From positions 44,892,054-44,956,053 of the forward strand of contig NC_056528.1 of NCBI RefSeq assembly GCF_019175285.1: 64,000 nt of DNA, read 5' to 3'. The stretch comes from Sceloporus undulatus. Its lineage: Eukaryota; Chordata; Lepidosauria; Squamata; Phrynosomatidae. Shown one piece after another: positions 53,901 to 64,000 of this stretch (position 1 is its first letter; each line of letters begins with the position of its first letter). The notes beneath the pieces are model-generated. The model ran no database searches and was not told the DNA's origin. It saw only the letters and a program-made list of their open reading frames with translations. The translations under genes and the position numbers were made by a program.

Positions 53901-56900
53901 ACATAATCTCACCCAAACTCCGAGTTGCTACAAAATAAATCCTATAAATGTGCCCTGCTTTCCAAGCATTCCTCCTTTTTACTGCTATCACACCATATCA
54001 CCATTTTTAAAACAAACCAGACAATATCAGCTAGCCTTTACAAGTTTCTGTGAAACTATTTTTAAAATAACACTTTCTATGTTTATAGAGTTGCTAAATC
54101 CACAGAAATTTCCCACTGCCTGGAACCTCTCATTGCTATTTCATGAAGAATATATTAGGTTTTCTCATACTAAGTCAGGCCACTGATCCATTTAGCCCAG
54201 TACTATTTACCCTGGTGATAGCTTCTATATTTTTGGACAACAAACTTTTCCAGAACCTTCTAACAGAGATTTTTTAACTGAAGATGCTGGGGACTGAACT
54301 TTTATACATAAAAAGTCCATACCATTCCACTGATATAGCCTTTGCCTCATATGAACACAGCTAAGTGCACACACAACTACCTACTTTGCAAACCATCCCT
54401 TTCACTTATTAGGAATATACTGTTTCCTGGAAGAGAATCTAGATTGGATGAAAAACAGACATTTGGGAAAGCAGGGACTAACTGCACTGAGGGAAATAAA
54501 AAGGAAGCTTAAAAATCCCACTGCTGCATCTGATCAGTTAAACTGAAGAGTCTGGGGATGTGGCAAGGATGAAAATACAACAACAGCCATTCTGTAGTGG
54601 ACTTTAGAGCAAAATGAAAAAACACAATGATTTTTCCTGGCTTGAGATCTTATCTCAATTTTGTCAGTATTAAATTCCTGGCTGCCATGGCAATATTTGC
54701 AATCACATTTGTAGACTTTGGCTTCATAAAGTGGTCAAATAATATATGGGCTCATCCAACTGGTAACACTGTCTACCTTTGCCATCTAGTGGCAATTCTC
54801 TTTTGACTGAAATGTAATTTAGGTTTGTGTATTTCAAACGCACTTCTAATTTTATTACATAAGACCAAGTGCTTTCCTAAAATTGCCTACAACGCAAGAG
54901 AGGTAGTACATGTCTATGGGGAGTAGCTGGAATAAGAGAAGCATAGCTAAGTTAGCAACTTTCTGTAATTACAGAAAGAACATACAGGCAAGTGCTTGAA
55001 AATGTGCTCATTCATGAAGAGACAATCTAGCATCCTACCATAAGCAGCAGCCCATGCAACAGGAACAAAGGTTTTATTCACACCAGATTCTTCAAGCTGT
55101 GCGTCAGGAAGTGATGTTGCTTCCTCTTCTCCAACAATAACTTCCATATAAACTTCATCTGCTATTTCAGCACAACCTAGATTTATTTTTAAAGGAGATT
55201 TAATCAACGACATTATCTATACATTATGACATTATCTTTTAATTAAATTTTACTCAATCCATTTTAATCAGGTATGAATATCTACTAAATCAACATCAGT
55301 CAGTTTGAGCAATAAATTATAGTCAGAATGCTAAAAAAATGACAATGTTAAGAGCCATAACCTACATTTTGTCAAAATGGTGTTGCTCTCAGTTAAGGTA
55401 GTATATTGAGAACAACATCTCAATAAAATGGTGGCCTGTGACTCTTAACCTCTGTCATTTCCCCCCCTCTTGTAGCATGTACTTTGTGCACTTTGGTTAG
55501 TTGAATAAAGGTGTCACTGTTTTGTAGATTTTGGATGTTATTTTACTTTGCTGTAAGGCCACTATGGTTAACCCTGGATATATTTTCTGGATTTGAGAAT
55601 ACCACATTTTAGTCACAACAGGGGAATCCTAAAGAAGGAGCCAAGGGACTGAAGCTTCACTTTTTGAGGTTTCTTGTTGGATAAAACCTTCTTCAATTGG
55701 GATTGCATTTGGTGTGTTTTATGTAAACAGCACCTAAAAGTTTTTCAAATGCAACAGCAGAAGCTTCTTGAAAAATTCAAGGTTTTCTGCTAAGCAGGAG
55801 TTGGATAGCTTTGCAAAGGACAGGGGCAACCTGGATCTGAGGAAACGTCTTTTGCGTTACTAACAGACTTTACTTCCTGAATTTTGAATTCTGGGAGACA
55901 GAGCCTTAAGGAATGGTCTCTGCCTACATGGATATCCCTCCATACCATCTTAGCTGAGAACAATATATTGACAAAATGTAGGCCTTTGATTAATATCATC
56001 CTCCCTTTCCCCATATGATTTTTAACATCTTTGCCTGTTGAAGAAGCTAATGGAGCTTCGAAAGCTTGCACTGTGTATTTTGTGGATTTTGGTTGACCCA
56101 ATAAAGGTACTGCTGTTTTGTGGATTTTCAATGCTATTGTACATTCCTATAAATATTTATCATGAAATAAGGTAGTTTAGAAACATTTAAGATTACAATT
56201 TCCAGAATTCTTCTAACCCAGCCAGCCTAGTCACAGATTGGTTGGGGGTTTGTTTTGGCACTTGAAACCCCCCCCAAAATAACTATTCCAACCTCTGGGA
56301 AGTAAGGTATATTTACGCCACTCACCAGGACTTCTCAATAAACATGCTTAGTACAGCAGTGCAATACTTTTTATTGGAATGTGAGAAGTTTATAATGGTG
56401 TGTGTGTGTCTCATCAAGTCACCTGTTAACTTGTGGCAACCCCATGAATTTGGCAGGATTTTTAAGGCAAGGAATACTCAGTCGTTTTGCCAGTCCCTTC
56501 CTCTGAAATATAGCCTATAGCACCTGGTATTCATTGGCTGTCTCCCATCCAAGTACTAAGACAGCCACCCAAGTACTAACCAGGGCTGATCCTGTTTAGC
56601 TTCCAAGATCAGACAGGACCTGGTGCCTGAGCACAAAATGCTGATCAAGATACACTCTTCTGTGGAAATTATTCAAAATTACATAACACAGCTACATACA
56701 CCACATTGTTCTAGTGAAAACTACTGATACTAATCAAAGGTTTCTACAGAATTTAATGTACAAGATACTATGCTACATCAAGCAAATTTTGCAAGTCAGT
56801 AAACTAAGTCAGTATAATTGTCTCTGTTTTGCCAATTGGGGGGCTGCGTAGTTAACCTAGCTCCAAAACACACTGCAAAAATAATCCAGTTTGAGACCGC

Positions 56901-59653
56901 CTTAACTGTCCTGACTCAGTGCTAGAGAATCCTGGGAATTGTAGCTCATTGTGGCACCAGAGTTCTCTGACAGAGAAGACTAAATAAAGTAGCTGCTGGC
57001 ATCCATGGGAGAATGTGTTCCGGAAACACACTCCCCGCATAGTAAAAAACACAGATGCTCAAATCCACTGTTTTCAATAATAATAATAATGTTTATTTAT
57101 ATTTCCCGCCTCTCTCAAGTGTGCCCATTAAAAAAAGCCAAGGCTTGCTGTCTGCGGGAGCTCAAATCTGTGGATGTCAAGTCCGCAGTTGGTGCAGGCA
57201 CACTGTATCTCACAAAACTAACACTTCCCAGATTTCCCTAGCATTGAGCCAGGACAGTTAAACTGGATTATTTCCACAGTGTGTTTTAGACCCTAATCTA
57301 TCTACTGAATAAATGGCTAATGTAAAATCTGAACCAAGAACAGTAATTTTAAATAGAGCGGTGTAAAAACTGTGGTACAATGGGCCCTGGATATTTGCTA
57401 CAGTTTGGTTCCAGGACTCCCCCATGGATATCAAAATTTGTGGATGCTCAAGCCCCATTATATATATTGTTGCAGTACAATGGTGTCCCTTATATAAAAT
57501 CACAAAATCAAGGTTTGCTTTTTGGAATGTGTTTTTAATATTTTCAAGCCATGGATGGTTAAATCTGTGAAGACAGAATAGGGCTGATTGTAAATATTAT
57601 GGTATAAAGTTAAGTCTTTAAAAAATAATTTAAATAAAAAGTTAAATACAGTGGGACCTCGGTATCCGCAGACTTGCCATCGCAGATTTGAACATCAGTG
57701 GATGGCAAGCCCATACTATCCCCAATGGAGCCCTGTCAGCCAGAGCCGGGGCTTGAGTTTAGGAACCCCCTCTCAGGCCGAACACCTGGGACAGACCCTC
57801 CAGGCTCTGGGACCCAAGCCTCAGTGCCAGCTCCCTCCAACTGATAGGGCTCCAACCTCTGCCTCCAAAACCAAACCCAGGGCAGAAGCCTCAGAGGGGG
57901 AGAGGGGGAGGAAGGAAGGAAGGAAGGAAGGAAGGAAGGAAGGAAGGAAGGGAGGGGGAGGGCCTCAGTCCCATTGCCCCCAATGGTGGTGTGGCTGCAT
58001 GTACACATCAACTATTGGGGTCAATGGGACTTGAGTATCCATGGATTTTGGTATCCATGGGTGTGTGTGTGTCCAGAACAGATCCCCGGTGGATATCTAG
58101 GGCCAACTGTAAAAAAATTTTAAAAAAGTAAAAAAAAATACATTTTAAAAAGTTGCAAATGGAACAGCTGCTATGTGTGTTTAGTTCGGTTTCTTTGCTT
58201 TAAAAAAATGACTGGTATTAATGAATTTTGAAAATTATTTATCTAAATAATTTGTATCCCACTATGCAGCCAAAAAGGTTCCCAGTATAGGTTACATACA
58301 ATCAATAAAAACAAGACAGTGCCTAAGGTAAAACGACCTTCTTCAATGCAGAAGTAAGGAAAAATGAAAGTAAGGAACTACTGACATTTTTGATAGAGTG
58401 CAATCTTATGTGAGTTTACCCCAAAGAGACCCACTGACCTCAATGGGGCTTATTCCTGAGATAATGTGCTTACATCCACTTACCTGGGAGGAAACACTAC
58501 TCAACTCAAAAGGACTTGCTTTTGAGTAGACATATATAAGTGCACTGTGCAACCTGTAATAGTCAGACAACTGAATATCAGATCACAGGGTTCTGATGTA
58601 CGACAAAGTGCATAATTATAGTACATTATGGCTAGTTTTATGATTAATAGTATTATGGTTGTTTGGGTTCCAGTTTATGAACTGGAGCATGCAACCCTTT
58701 CCACATGAAAAATGTGTAGGTTAAATAATAGTCAGGGACCACTGATTGTTAGAATTTCTATCTCCTTTTGACTTTTCAATGATCATGTAACAATACAGAG
58801 AGAAAATCCATTCGCATATACAAATCATAACAGTGGTATAACATATAGAAAAATGACAGTAATTTCCTTAACAACATAAAAAATGTTGTTCTTACTAATA
58901 TCTTCATCCTCTTGAGAGGAATCCTTAACAGCCATATAAACCATCTTCTCTCGCTGTACTCTGCCAACACCTCCTTGCTCTAGAACTCCAGCTACAGAAT
59001 GCCCATTATGAAAGTCACTCTCTGTTACAATTTCAGTTCCACCTTGAAGAGAAGGAATAATTTTCATTTGGTAACACTTTAACCGAAACAGTAAAAGGTT
59101 TCCATTTCTCTTCTGTGTGCTGAGTAAAATAAAATGTTAACAAATACCATCGGGAGGGAAAATAGCATGGTGGGACAGCATTTTTAAATTTGTATGCAGC
59201 ATGACAAACTGCCATGGATTTAGCACATAGCAGGCAGAAGCAAACTTTACTGGTCCTGAGGAGCAAGGAAGGTTCTGGAACTGGAGTGAGGTAAATGAGG
59301 CAGGAGCAGGGGGCATTACACAATGTATGGGCACAGCTTCCTTTCTTTTTGCAATCTACTTGCTTTAGATTTTCTTTTGAAAGGAAATCTAACTGGAGGC
59401 CAATACAAAAGCGTATTAGGTTTTTGTAATATAGAAAGTTAAATTTTGATGAACATCTACAAACTACCACGTAAACAAAATTTGAGATACATACCTATTT
59501 CCACATCATCCTCTGCTTCAGCTTTAAATATGTACACTTTAATAACTTCTGAACCAAACCCGTCATCTTTAGATACATCATCATGTGAAACTTCAGTGCT
59601 GATTTTTAATGGAGTGTTTCCAATATGATCTAGCTTTTCTCCAACATCATCCA
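49732..59653 (-). CDS. ZNF711: ZNF711, 3' part of coding region (six exons)
   Basis: ZNF711 is a ZFX/ZFY-family nuclear activator that binds CpG-island promoters and recruits PHF8; loss in humans causes X-linked intellectual disability. On the - strand the coding exons are 59495-59653, 58896-59042, 55039-55176, 53651-53698, 52740-52883 and 49732-50909. All internal junctions are phase 1. Together they give about 604 residues: the end of the acidic activation region ([38 protein letters not shown]), [36 protein letters not shown], the basic KQKARRRRR nuclear-localisation-type stretch, and 12 C2H2 fingers. The end HHKEALM and the degenerate finger between fingers 2 and 3 identify ZNF711 rather than ZFX, which ends in VGLP and has a full finger there. 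The N-terminal ~200 residues lie beyond 64000. The gene converges on POF1B, as in human Xq21.1. Confidence 0.95.
52740..52883 (-). CDS. ZNF711: ZNF711 exon with basic NLS-like stretch
   Basis: A 144-nt phase-1/phase-1 exon between atatcag and gtaaaa. It codes for [40 protein letters not shown] and EARQWQT. The basic run KQKARRRRR corresponds to the KKRRR nuclear-localisation stretch of the family, and RQWQT joins to AVIIGPDG in the next exon as in human. Confidence 0.93.
53651..53698 (-). CDS. ZNF711: ZNF711 48-nt microexon
   Basis: A phase-1/phase-1 exon of 48 nt between ttctctag and gtgagt. It codes for [15 protein letters not shown], which aligns with human ZNF711 DERRVSRRYEDCQAS, and joins AAAYG to GTNLEAR without frame change. 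It is too short to stand out as an open frame. Confidence 0.88.
55039..55176 (-). CDS. ZNF711: ZNF711 exon, [16 protein letters not shown] block
   Basis: A 138-nt phase-1/phase-1 exon between aatctag and gtagga. It codes for [40 protein letters not shown] and WAAAYG. The 46 residues equal the difference between the 761- and 807-residue human isoforms as I recall them, and phase allows clean skipping, so this is probably an alternative exon here too. Confidence 0.92.
55470..56140 (+). repeat. Unclassified dispersed repeat, two copies
   Basis: 55470-55555 and 56030-56140 share GTGCACTTTGGTTAG- / GTGGATTTTGGTTGACC-like sequence, AATAAAGGT and CTGTTTTGT. The sequence between them may belong to the same element. 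Lies in ZNF711 intron sequence. Confidence 0.5.
56398..56640 (-). mobile_element. 5S-rRNA-derived SINE
   Basis: On the - strand the head reads GATCTTGGAAGCTAAACAGG, ATCAGCCCTGGTTAGTACTT and GATGGGAGACAGCC, close to the internal promoter region of 5S rRNA. A body follows, ending in a TG-rich tail region on +. About 20 bp (ACCCAAGTACTAA with flank) are duplicated inside the head near 56545-56580. It resembles the reported 5S-Sauria SINEs. Confidence 0.8.
56866..57292. mobile_element. Palindromic MITE interrupted by nested insertions
   Basis: Left half 56866-56985 (ACACTGCAAAAATAATCCAG ... CTCTGACAGAGAAGACTAAA) and right half 57210-57292 (CTCACAAAACTAACACTTCC ... TTATTTCCACAGTGTGTTTT) belong together. 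Between them lies a Tigger-like piece that itself contains a LINE end (AATAATAATAATGTTTATTT, CCCGCCTCTC). Confidence 0.65.
57378..57590 (+). mobile_element. Tigger-like MITE
   Basis: 213 bp with TA on both sides, ends CAATGGGCCCTGG and GGGCTGATTG, with the TCAAGGTTTGCTTTTTGGAA core. The best-preserved copy in the window. Confidence 0.75.
57649..58109 (+). mobile_element. Tigger-like MITE carrying a (GGAA)n array
   Basis: 461 bp with TA on both sides. Ends CAGTGGGACCTCGGTATCC and, in reverse complement, CAGTTGGCCCTAGATATCC. It contains about 10 GGAA units at 57909-57951. Only 56 bp from the preceding Tigger-like copy. Confidence 0.7.
58896..59042 (-). CDS. ZNF711: ZNF711 exon, [11 protein letters not shown] block
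   Basis: A 147-nt phase-1/phase-1 exon between cttcaag and gtaaga. It codes for [20 protein letters not shown], then [20 protein letters not shown] and SSQEDEDI. It joins exactly to the flanking exons and matches the family block GTEIVTES...[14 protein letters not shown]. Confidence 0.93.
59495..59653 (-). CDS. ZNF711: ZNF711 exon, acidic-domain end
   Basis: A 159-nt phase-1/phase-1 exon between ttatag and gtatgt on the - strand. It codes for [20 protein letters not shown], then [13 protein letters not shown] and [20 protein letters not shown]. This is the first ZNF711 exon visible in the window. The matching upstream exon (ending EDYLMIS in human) was not found before 64000. Confidence 0.93.
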
Positions 59654-60398
59654 CTATAAACATATAGAGAGAGACATAGTTCAGCTGAGGGAAAATACAA
59701 AACAATTACCTGCAATGTTGCCCAAGTATTTTAAGCTCATTTATGCACAACCCAAGAAAACATTTATTACAAAGCTGGCATGCAAACCAGTATGTTTATG
59801 TTGTGAAGAGTTCACATAACATAAATATATTAAATTCATTATTTTACTGTTTCAAAAATCAACCTACACCATCAAAAAGATCAGCAAGTGCACGGTAAAT
59901 ACATGTATCTTATGTTTGATTAAGTTACTAAATAAGCCACCATATTTTGTTCTTGTGTTTTGCTCTTTCTTCCAATATACAGTAATGAATATATGACAGG
60001 AATGCCCATCTTACCATTTTTTAAATTTAAATCTGTACTTGCAAGATTAAAAAAAGCAACAATCAAACAAAAGAAATCATCTAATCACACAGGTGTGTCT
60101 TGCTTTCCAAAGCAGAACAGTCTAAAAGATGAAATGGTAATGGAACTATTGTTGGTGCAAAAGCTTACTCAGTCACCTTGTAAGGATTGCAACAGATGGA
60201 ACATTTCTAATTTCCTGAGGTACCAGAAGAGGACTGTATATTCCATTCCTGCAGTCCTCTCCTTCTGTATGCAAATTCTCTGCACAAACCGTAAACGTGC
60301 TTAAGATACATGCTGAAATGACCTGAACAACAAACAGAGCTACTAGAGGTTCTTTCTTAACCATAATATGTTAATCAGCACCAATTTCAGTCAATACA

Positions 60399-60762
60399 AT
60401 GGTCCCTCCACATTCGCTGGGGTTAAGGCTGAAGGACCCCTGTGAATATGGGAAAGCCACAAATAAATAAATACTGTTATTTTTAACTAGGAGAACACCT
60501 CTCTAGGAATATCCAGGTCCTCCAATGCAACTCTATGGTCAACCTCTGCAGGGGTGGACAATAGATTCATGCTGGAGGACCTACAAATGCCTAGAGAAGT
60601 GTTTTCTCTAGGAACTTCTAGATTCTCCAGCACAACTCTATGGTCAACTTCCAGCAGAACTGCACTGGAGGATCTAGAGATTCCTAGAGAGAACACATTA
60701 ATCAAAACTGCAAATAATCAAATTGCAAAGTCAAACCGCAAATGTGGTGTGCCAACTGTATA
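60399..60762. mobile_element. Palindromic MITE, reverse copy
   Basis: CAATGGTCCCTCCACATTCG at the left, CCGCAAATGTGGTGTGCCAA near the right. Inside, CTCCAATGCAACTCTATGGT and CCAGCACAACTCTATGGTCA repeat in both orientations. Same family as 18743-19105. Confidence 0.7.
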
Positions 60763-61277
60763 TCCTCTTTAAGAATTGCCTGTGGTTAAGGTCAGTGCCA
60801 GTATATGGCCTGACCATAGTTAAGATTAGAAGAAGAAGAAGGGCAAAAGAGGCGTGACACTGGTGTGTGTCTGTTTCCTTTTTCTTAGTATTCATTAAAG
60901 AAAGTGGGGGCACTGTGTTTATACTGTGTCTAATTTCTGGATCACAAACAACAGTCCACTACTTATTTTTCCTTATTTTCCTTCAACACAATTAACCAAC
61001 ACAGAAATTTAGTAAAATTTACTTTGCTGGAAGTTGAAATTTAAATGCCTAACAGGACACTGCTCTGCAACTGGTCTATCAATAATAGGTCAAATCTCCT
61101 TGAGGTTGTCAGTCTTCCAGAAAAGTAAGCAGAAATTTACATCTAAATAATTTCCCAAATTTAAAAAAGCTATGTTCAATATTATACAAGTAACAATATA
61201 CAACACTTAAACATTAATAGTGCATCTTTGCTTGGTGTGTGCTCATATTGCCTGGGCTGGATGGCATTTATTGATAC

Positions 61278-61375
61278 CTGCTAAAACTGCAGCAGTTTTT
61301 GGTGTCACTGATGAAACTTGTATTTCAGAAGTCTGTGAACGAGTCTGAACAATGCTGGAGCTACCGAAAGCAGAA
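61278..61375 (-). other. Exon-like segment in ZNF711 intron
   Basis: 98 nt on the - strand between a strong acceptor (T-rich tract ending ctatttag) and a donor gtatca. It has one open frame rich in Ser/Thr (SIVQTRSQTSEIQVSS). That frame ends in phase 1 and would join the next ZNF711 exon. It does not match the human exon expected here. If entered in phase 1 it meets a stop, so it could be a poison exon, an alternative first-exon part, or chance. Confidence 0.3.
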
Positions 61376-63148
61376 CTAAATAGAAATAAAAAAGCTAATC
61401 ACTTTAATTTTTTTAAAAAAATATATAGATATAGATATATATCAGAACTGCTACTGTTAACCATTACAAAAATTTAAACAACCTGTGACTGATTTTCTGT
61501 TTTAATAACAGGAAGGGCTTTTTATGGGAATAATCCATCCTTTCCAGCCTGTACAACATGCATACTGTACCTGTATATGTCATAGAGTAGCCTCCAAAGC
61601 AAGACAAAGTCTTTTCTCTGCACATTTTCTTAGAGGCGGAAAAGGTGGCGCCAAAACACAAGCAGCCTGAGGCTAAGGCTTTGAGGCAAAAGCAAGCTAT
61701 TGGATTTATAGACCTTTCAATAAAAGAAACAATCTTATAACTTGCAGGTGGGGAAAGAGGAGAAAAGGGATCAACTCACTCAGAGGTCTGCTCCTACATA
61801 TGCAGATATGTACAGGCAGGAAAGCATGTACTCTTTCACCATGCAGAAAAATTGTGTTTTCCAAAAATATGATAGACAGATAAATAAATAAACTATTAGC
61901 TAGAAAACCTAAACCTGGATTTGTACAACCGAAAGTTTTCTCCTTTTGTAATAGCCTTTTACCTGTGAAATGTAACAGCTTGATTTTTCTTAATAATATA
62001 CGTATATAATTACATGGCTTGCATGATATGTAACTGCACCCAAGACACAGAGAGACCTAAAAGGCAACAGCAACTCTATGTACAATATCAGCACTAAAAA
62101 AAATGCTAGTTTAAAAAAAACCCAACAACTGACTATTCATAAAAATCCTATTAGCTTCAACATCAGATGATGCACACCTAAACAAATGCTGTCAAAACAT
62201 AAAGATGACAAACATTCCCAAACCATGGCATTATGCAAAACAATAGGAGAGACACACTTATTATTTTTCTTCCTTGCTTTTTTTCAGGGCTCTAAGTGAA
62301 ATTCTGCCAGCTGGCAAGCACTGGTTTAATTTCACTAACAATTTGTCACAAAGAACAAGAATAAAGATTTTTATGAATAATAAGCGCATTCACCCGACAC
62401 ATGATAAAGAGTACCAAAATGCTAGAGATGCCAAATCCATTGGATAATGCAAAAATAAAAGTGAAAAACCTACTTCAGTCATATATAGTGATATGGAAAG
62501 GCTAGTTATAATGTACTTACTCCGTTTATAAACAAAGGTCAACTTTCAAGATAACAGTAAGCACCATGCATGCTTTGATTTAACTTCTCATACTTCTGTA
62601 GTTAGGTTTAATATGACAATAATCAGAATGTTAATTTTTGAGTTACTCCAAAACCAATGCCAATTATAACCATGTCAATGGAATAGGATCCTTCAGTGGA
62701 ATGGCTTTCTCATCTCTCCTGCTTCCCCCCTCACATTTCACAATCTTTTCCAGAGCAGATTAAACCATGGGAAGGGAGAGATGGAACAAAACAGAAGTCA
62801 CTGTGTGCAACACTGGAAGTCACTCACTCACAATCTCCTACCGCACCTTTCAGTGTAAATTTCAGTACATAAATATGTATGAGGAGGATTCTAGATAACC
62901 AAGGCTTGGACGTGGCAATAAGAACTGAAATGTTTCAGTGGTGAAACGCATTAACATTCTTCACAATTTCTTAAACATATTCTACAGAAATGAACTTTCC
63001 CAAAGAAGTGCATATTTAAACATAACCCTGTGGCAGGTAGAAGACACTAAATGAAAGACACTATGTTCCATGACTATGACCTTTGAGTAAAACATATGTA
63101 ACAGTATATACCATGGCATATATAAAAAATTATATCTTATTTTTAAAC

Positions 63149-63318
63149 GTTGTTGTTGTGTGCCTTCAAGTTATTTCCAACTTATGGCAACCCTAAGGCA
63201 AACCTATCACAGGGTTTTCTTGGCAAGGTTTGTTTAGAGGAGGTTTGCCATCACCTTGCCCCGAGGCTGAGAGAATGTGACTTGCTCAGGGTCACCCAGT
63301 GGGTTTCATGGTCAAGTG
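63149..63318 (-). mobile_element. tRNA-derived SINE, reverse, head missing
   Basis: GTTGTTGTTGTGTGCCTTCA through CACCCAGTGGGTTTCATGG. Confidence 0.75.
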
Positions 63319-63801
63319 GTCATGAACAGACCTGAGAAGACATACATAGGATTACATGTAAGGCTGCAATGTTTACTCTCGTTTATCTTAGAGTAAGAAT
63401 TAAAGTGAACTCAACAAGACACATTCCTGGGAAATAGATAGGAATGTGCTCTTTAAAATCTACTGGAAGGGATTAATATATGGTTACTGATACATGGTTA
63501 CTGAAGTAATTAACCACAGTCCAATGTATTTTAGAACACTGCTGACGTTTTAGCTCTAAAAATGTGCATCTAGCAATCACACCTCTTCAAACATATTTGA
63601 AAATACCCTGGCAAAAATGCTACAATATTGGAAATATATAATATTTAGGTAAATTCAATTTGTTTTTATTCTTGCTCTTTCATATTCCAAGATATGTCAA
63701 ATGATATCTCTGTCTGTTGACTGAGGATAACATTTTGAGATAACAATAATACAGATCCTATCAAACTTAGTTCAGTCTGCTATACTTCTGGTAACAGCAT
63801 A

Positions 63802-64000
63802 CAGTAGTCCCTCGGGTTACGAAATTAATTCGTTCCGCCGCTCCGTTCGTAACCCGAGTAATTTCGCAACCCGAAAAGGCTTTCCGTTAGCGCTGGAAAG
63901 CCGCTAGCTGCGCTTTGCGTTTGAATTTCGCGCCGAAAAAAATTTCGTAACCCGAAAAAAATATCGTAACCCGGAACAGTTTTTTCCAATCTAACTTTTT
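63802..64000. mobile_element. TTACGAA-type MITE, cut by window end
   Basis: Starts CAGTAGTCCCTCGGGTTACG and repeats TTCGTAACCCGA-type motifs, as in 26873-27127. The right end is not reached. Confidence 0.7.

Larger units (their letters stand above)
59654..64000 (-). other. ZNF711 intron, runs off the window
   Basis: No family-matching exon is seen. Contents are a palindromic MITE (60399-60762), an exon-like segment (61278-61375), a SINE (63149-63318) and a MITE end (63802-64000). The remaining 61380-63140 is AT-rich with nothing I can identify. Confidence 0.6.

Noticed and set aside
56520-56640. 5S rRNA gene
   Set aside because: Only the internal region is kept, it is diverged and internally duplicated, and it is joined to a SINE body shared with another copy.
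1-64000. Endogenous retrovirus, Polinton or other virus-like element
   Set aside because: No LTR pair, polymerase or capsid-like segment was recognised in the window.

Overview
This window is vertebrate nuclear DNA, most likely from a squamate reptile. That reading rests on dispersed exons with GT-AG splice sites, long introns, one CpG island, and a dense squamate-style repeat load: tRNA-derived SINEs ending in a CAACAA-type tail, 5S-rRNA-derived SINEs, CR1/L2-like LINE 3' ends, and many Tc1/mariner-pogo (Tigger-like) and hAT MITEs. The species cannot be named from this sequence.

Two protein-coding genes are present and they converge tail to tail. On the + strand POF1B (an epithelial actin-binding coiled-coil protein linked to tight junctions) runs from 5734 to 41715. 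I could assemble 15 coding exons, about 647 codons, with the start in a CpG island flanked on both sides by long pyrimidine tracts. On the - strand the 3' part of ZNF711 (ZFX/ZFY-family transcriptional activator) lies at 48075-59653: six coding exons plus a 3' UTR of about 1.6 kb. Its last exon codes for 12 C2H2 zinc fingers and ends in the ZNF711-type C-terminus. The 5' exons of ZNF711, with most of the acidic activation region, lie beyond 64000. From memory, human Xq21.1 also has ZNF711 and POF1B as convergent neighbours, so this is conserved synteny.

Layout: 1-5280, upstream repeats (Tigger-like MITE, MITEs, a LINE 3' end, a 50-bp inverted repeat, a SINE, CR1 remnants). 5283-6540, POF1B promoter region, CpG island and exon 1 between two polypyrimidine tracts. 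6268-24309, an 18-kb first intron with MITEs, SINEs, a 38-bp minisatellite and a suspicious inverted duplication around a 25-base assembly gap. 24310-41715, POF1B exons 2-15. 41716-48074, intergenic, with a 614-bp Tc1/mariner-type MITE, an L2/CR1-like LINE 3' end and a GC-rich palindrome cluster. 48075-59653, ZNF711 3' UTR and exons. 59654-64000, ZNF711 intron containing MITEs and one unexplained exon-like segment.

I found no new multi-gene system. The points most worth a second look are the inverted duplication at the gap, the proline-rich POF1B N-terminus inside its pyrimidine-tract frame, the phase-1 exon series of ZNF711 with a 48-nt microexon, the exon-like segment at 61278-61375, the 5S-derived SINEs, a Tigger-like element resembling a mammalian repeat, and several MITEs with intact target-site duplications.
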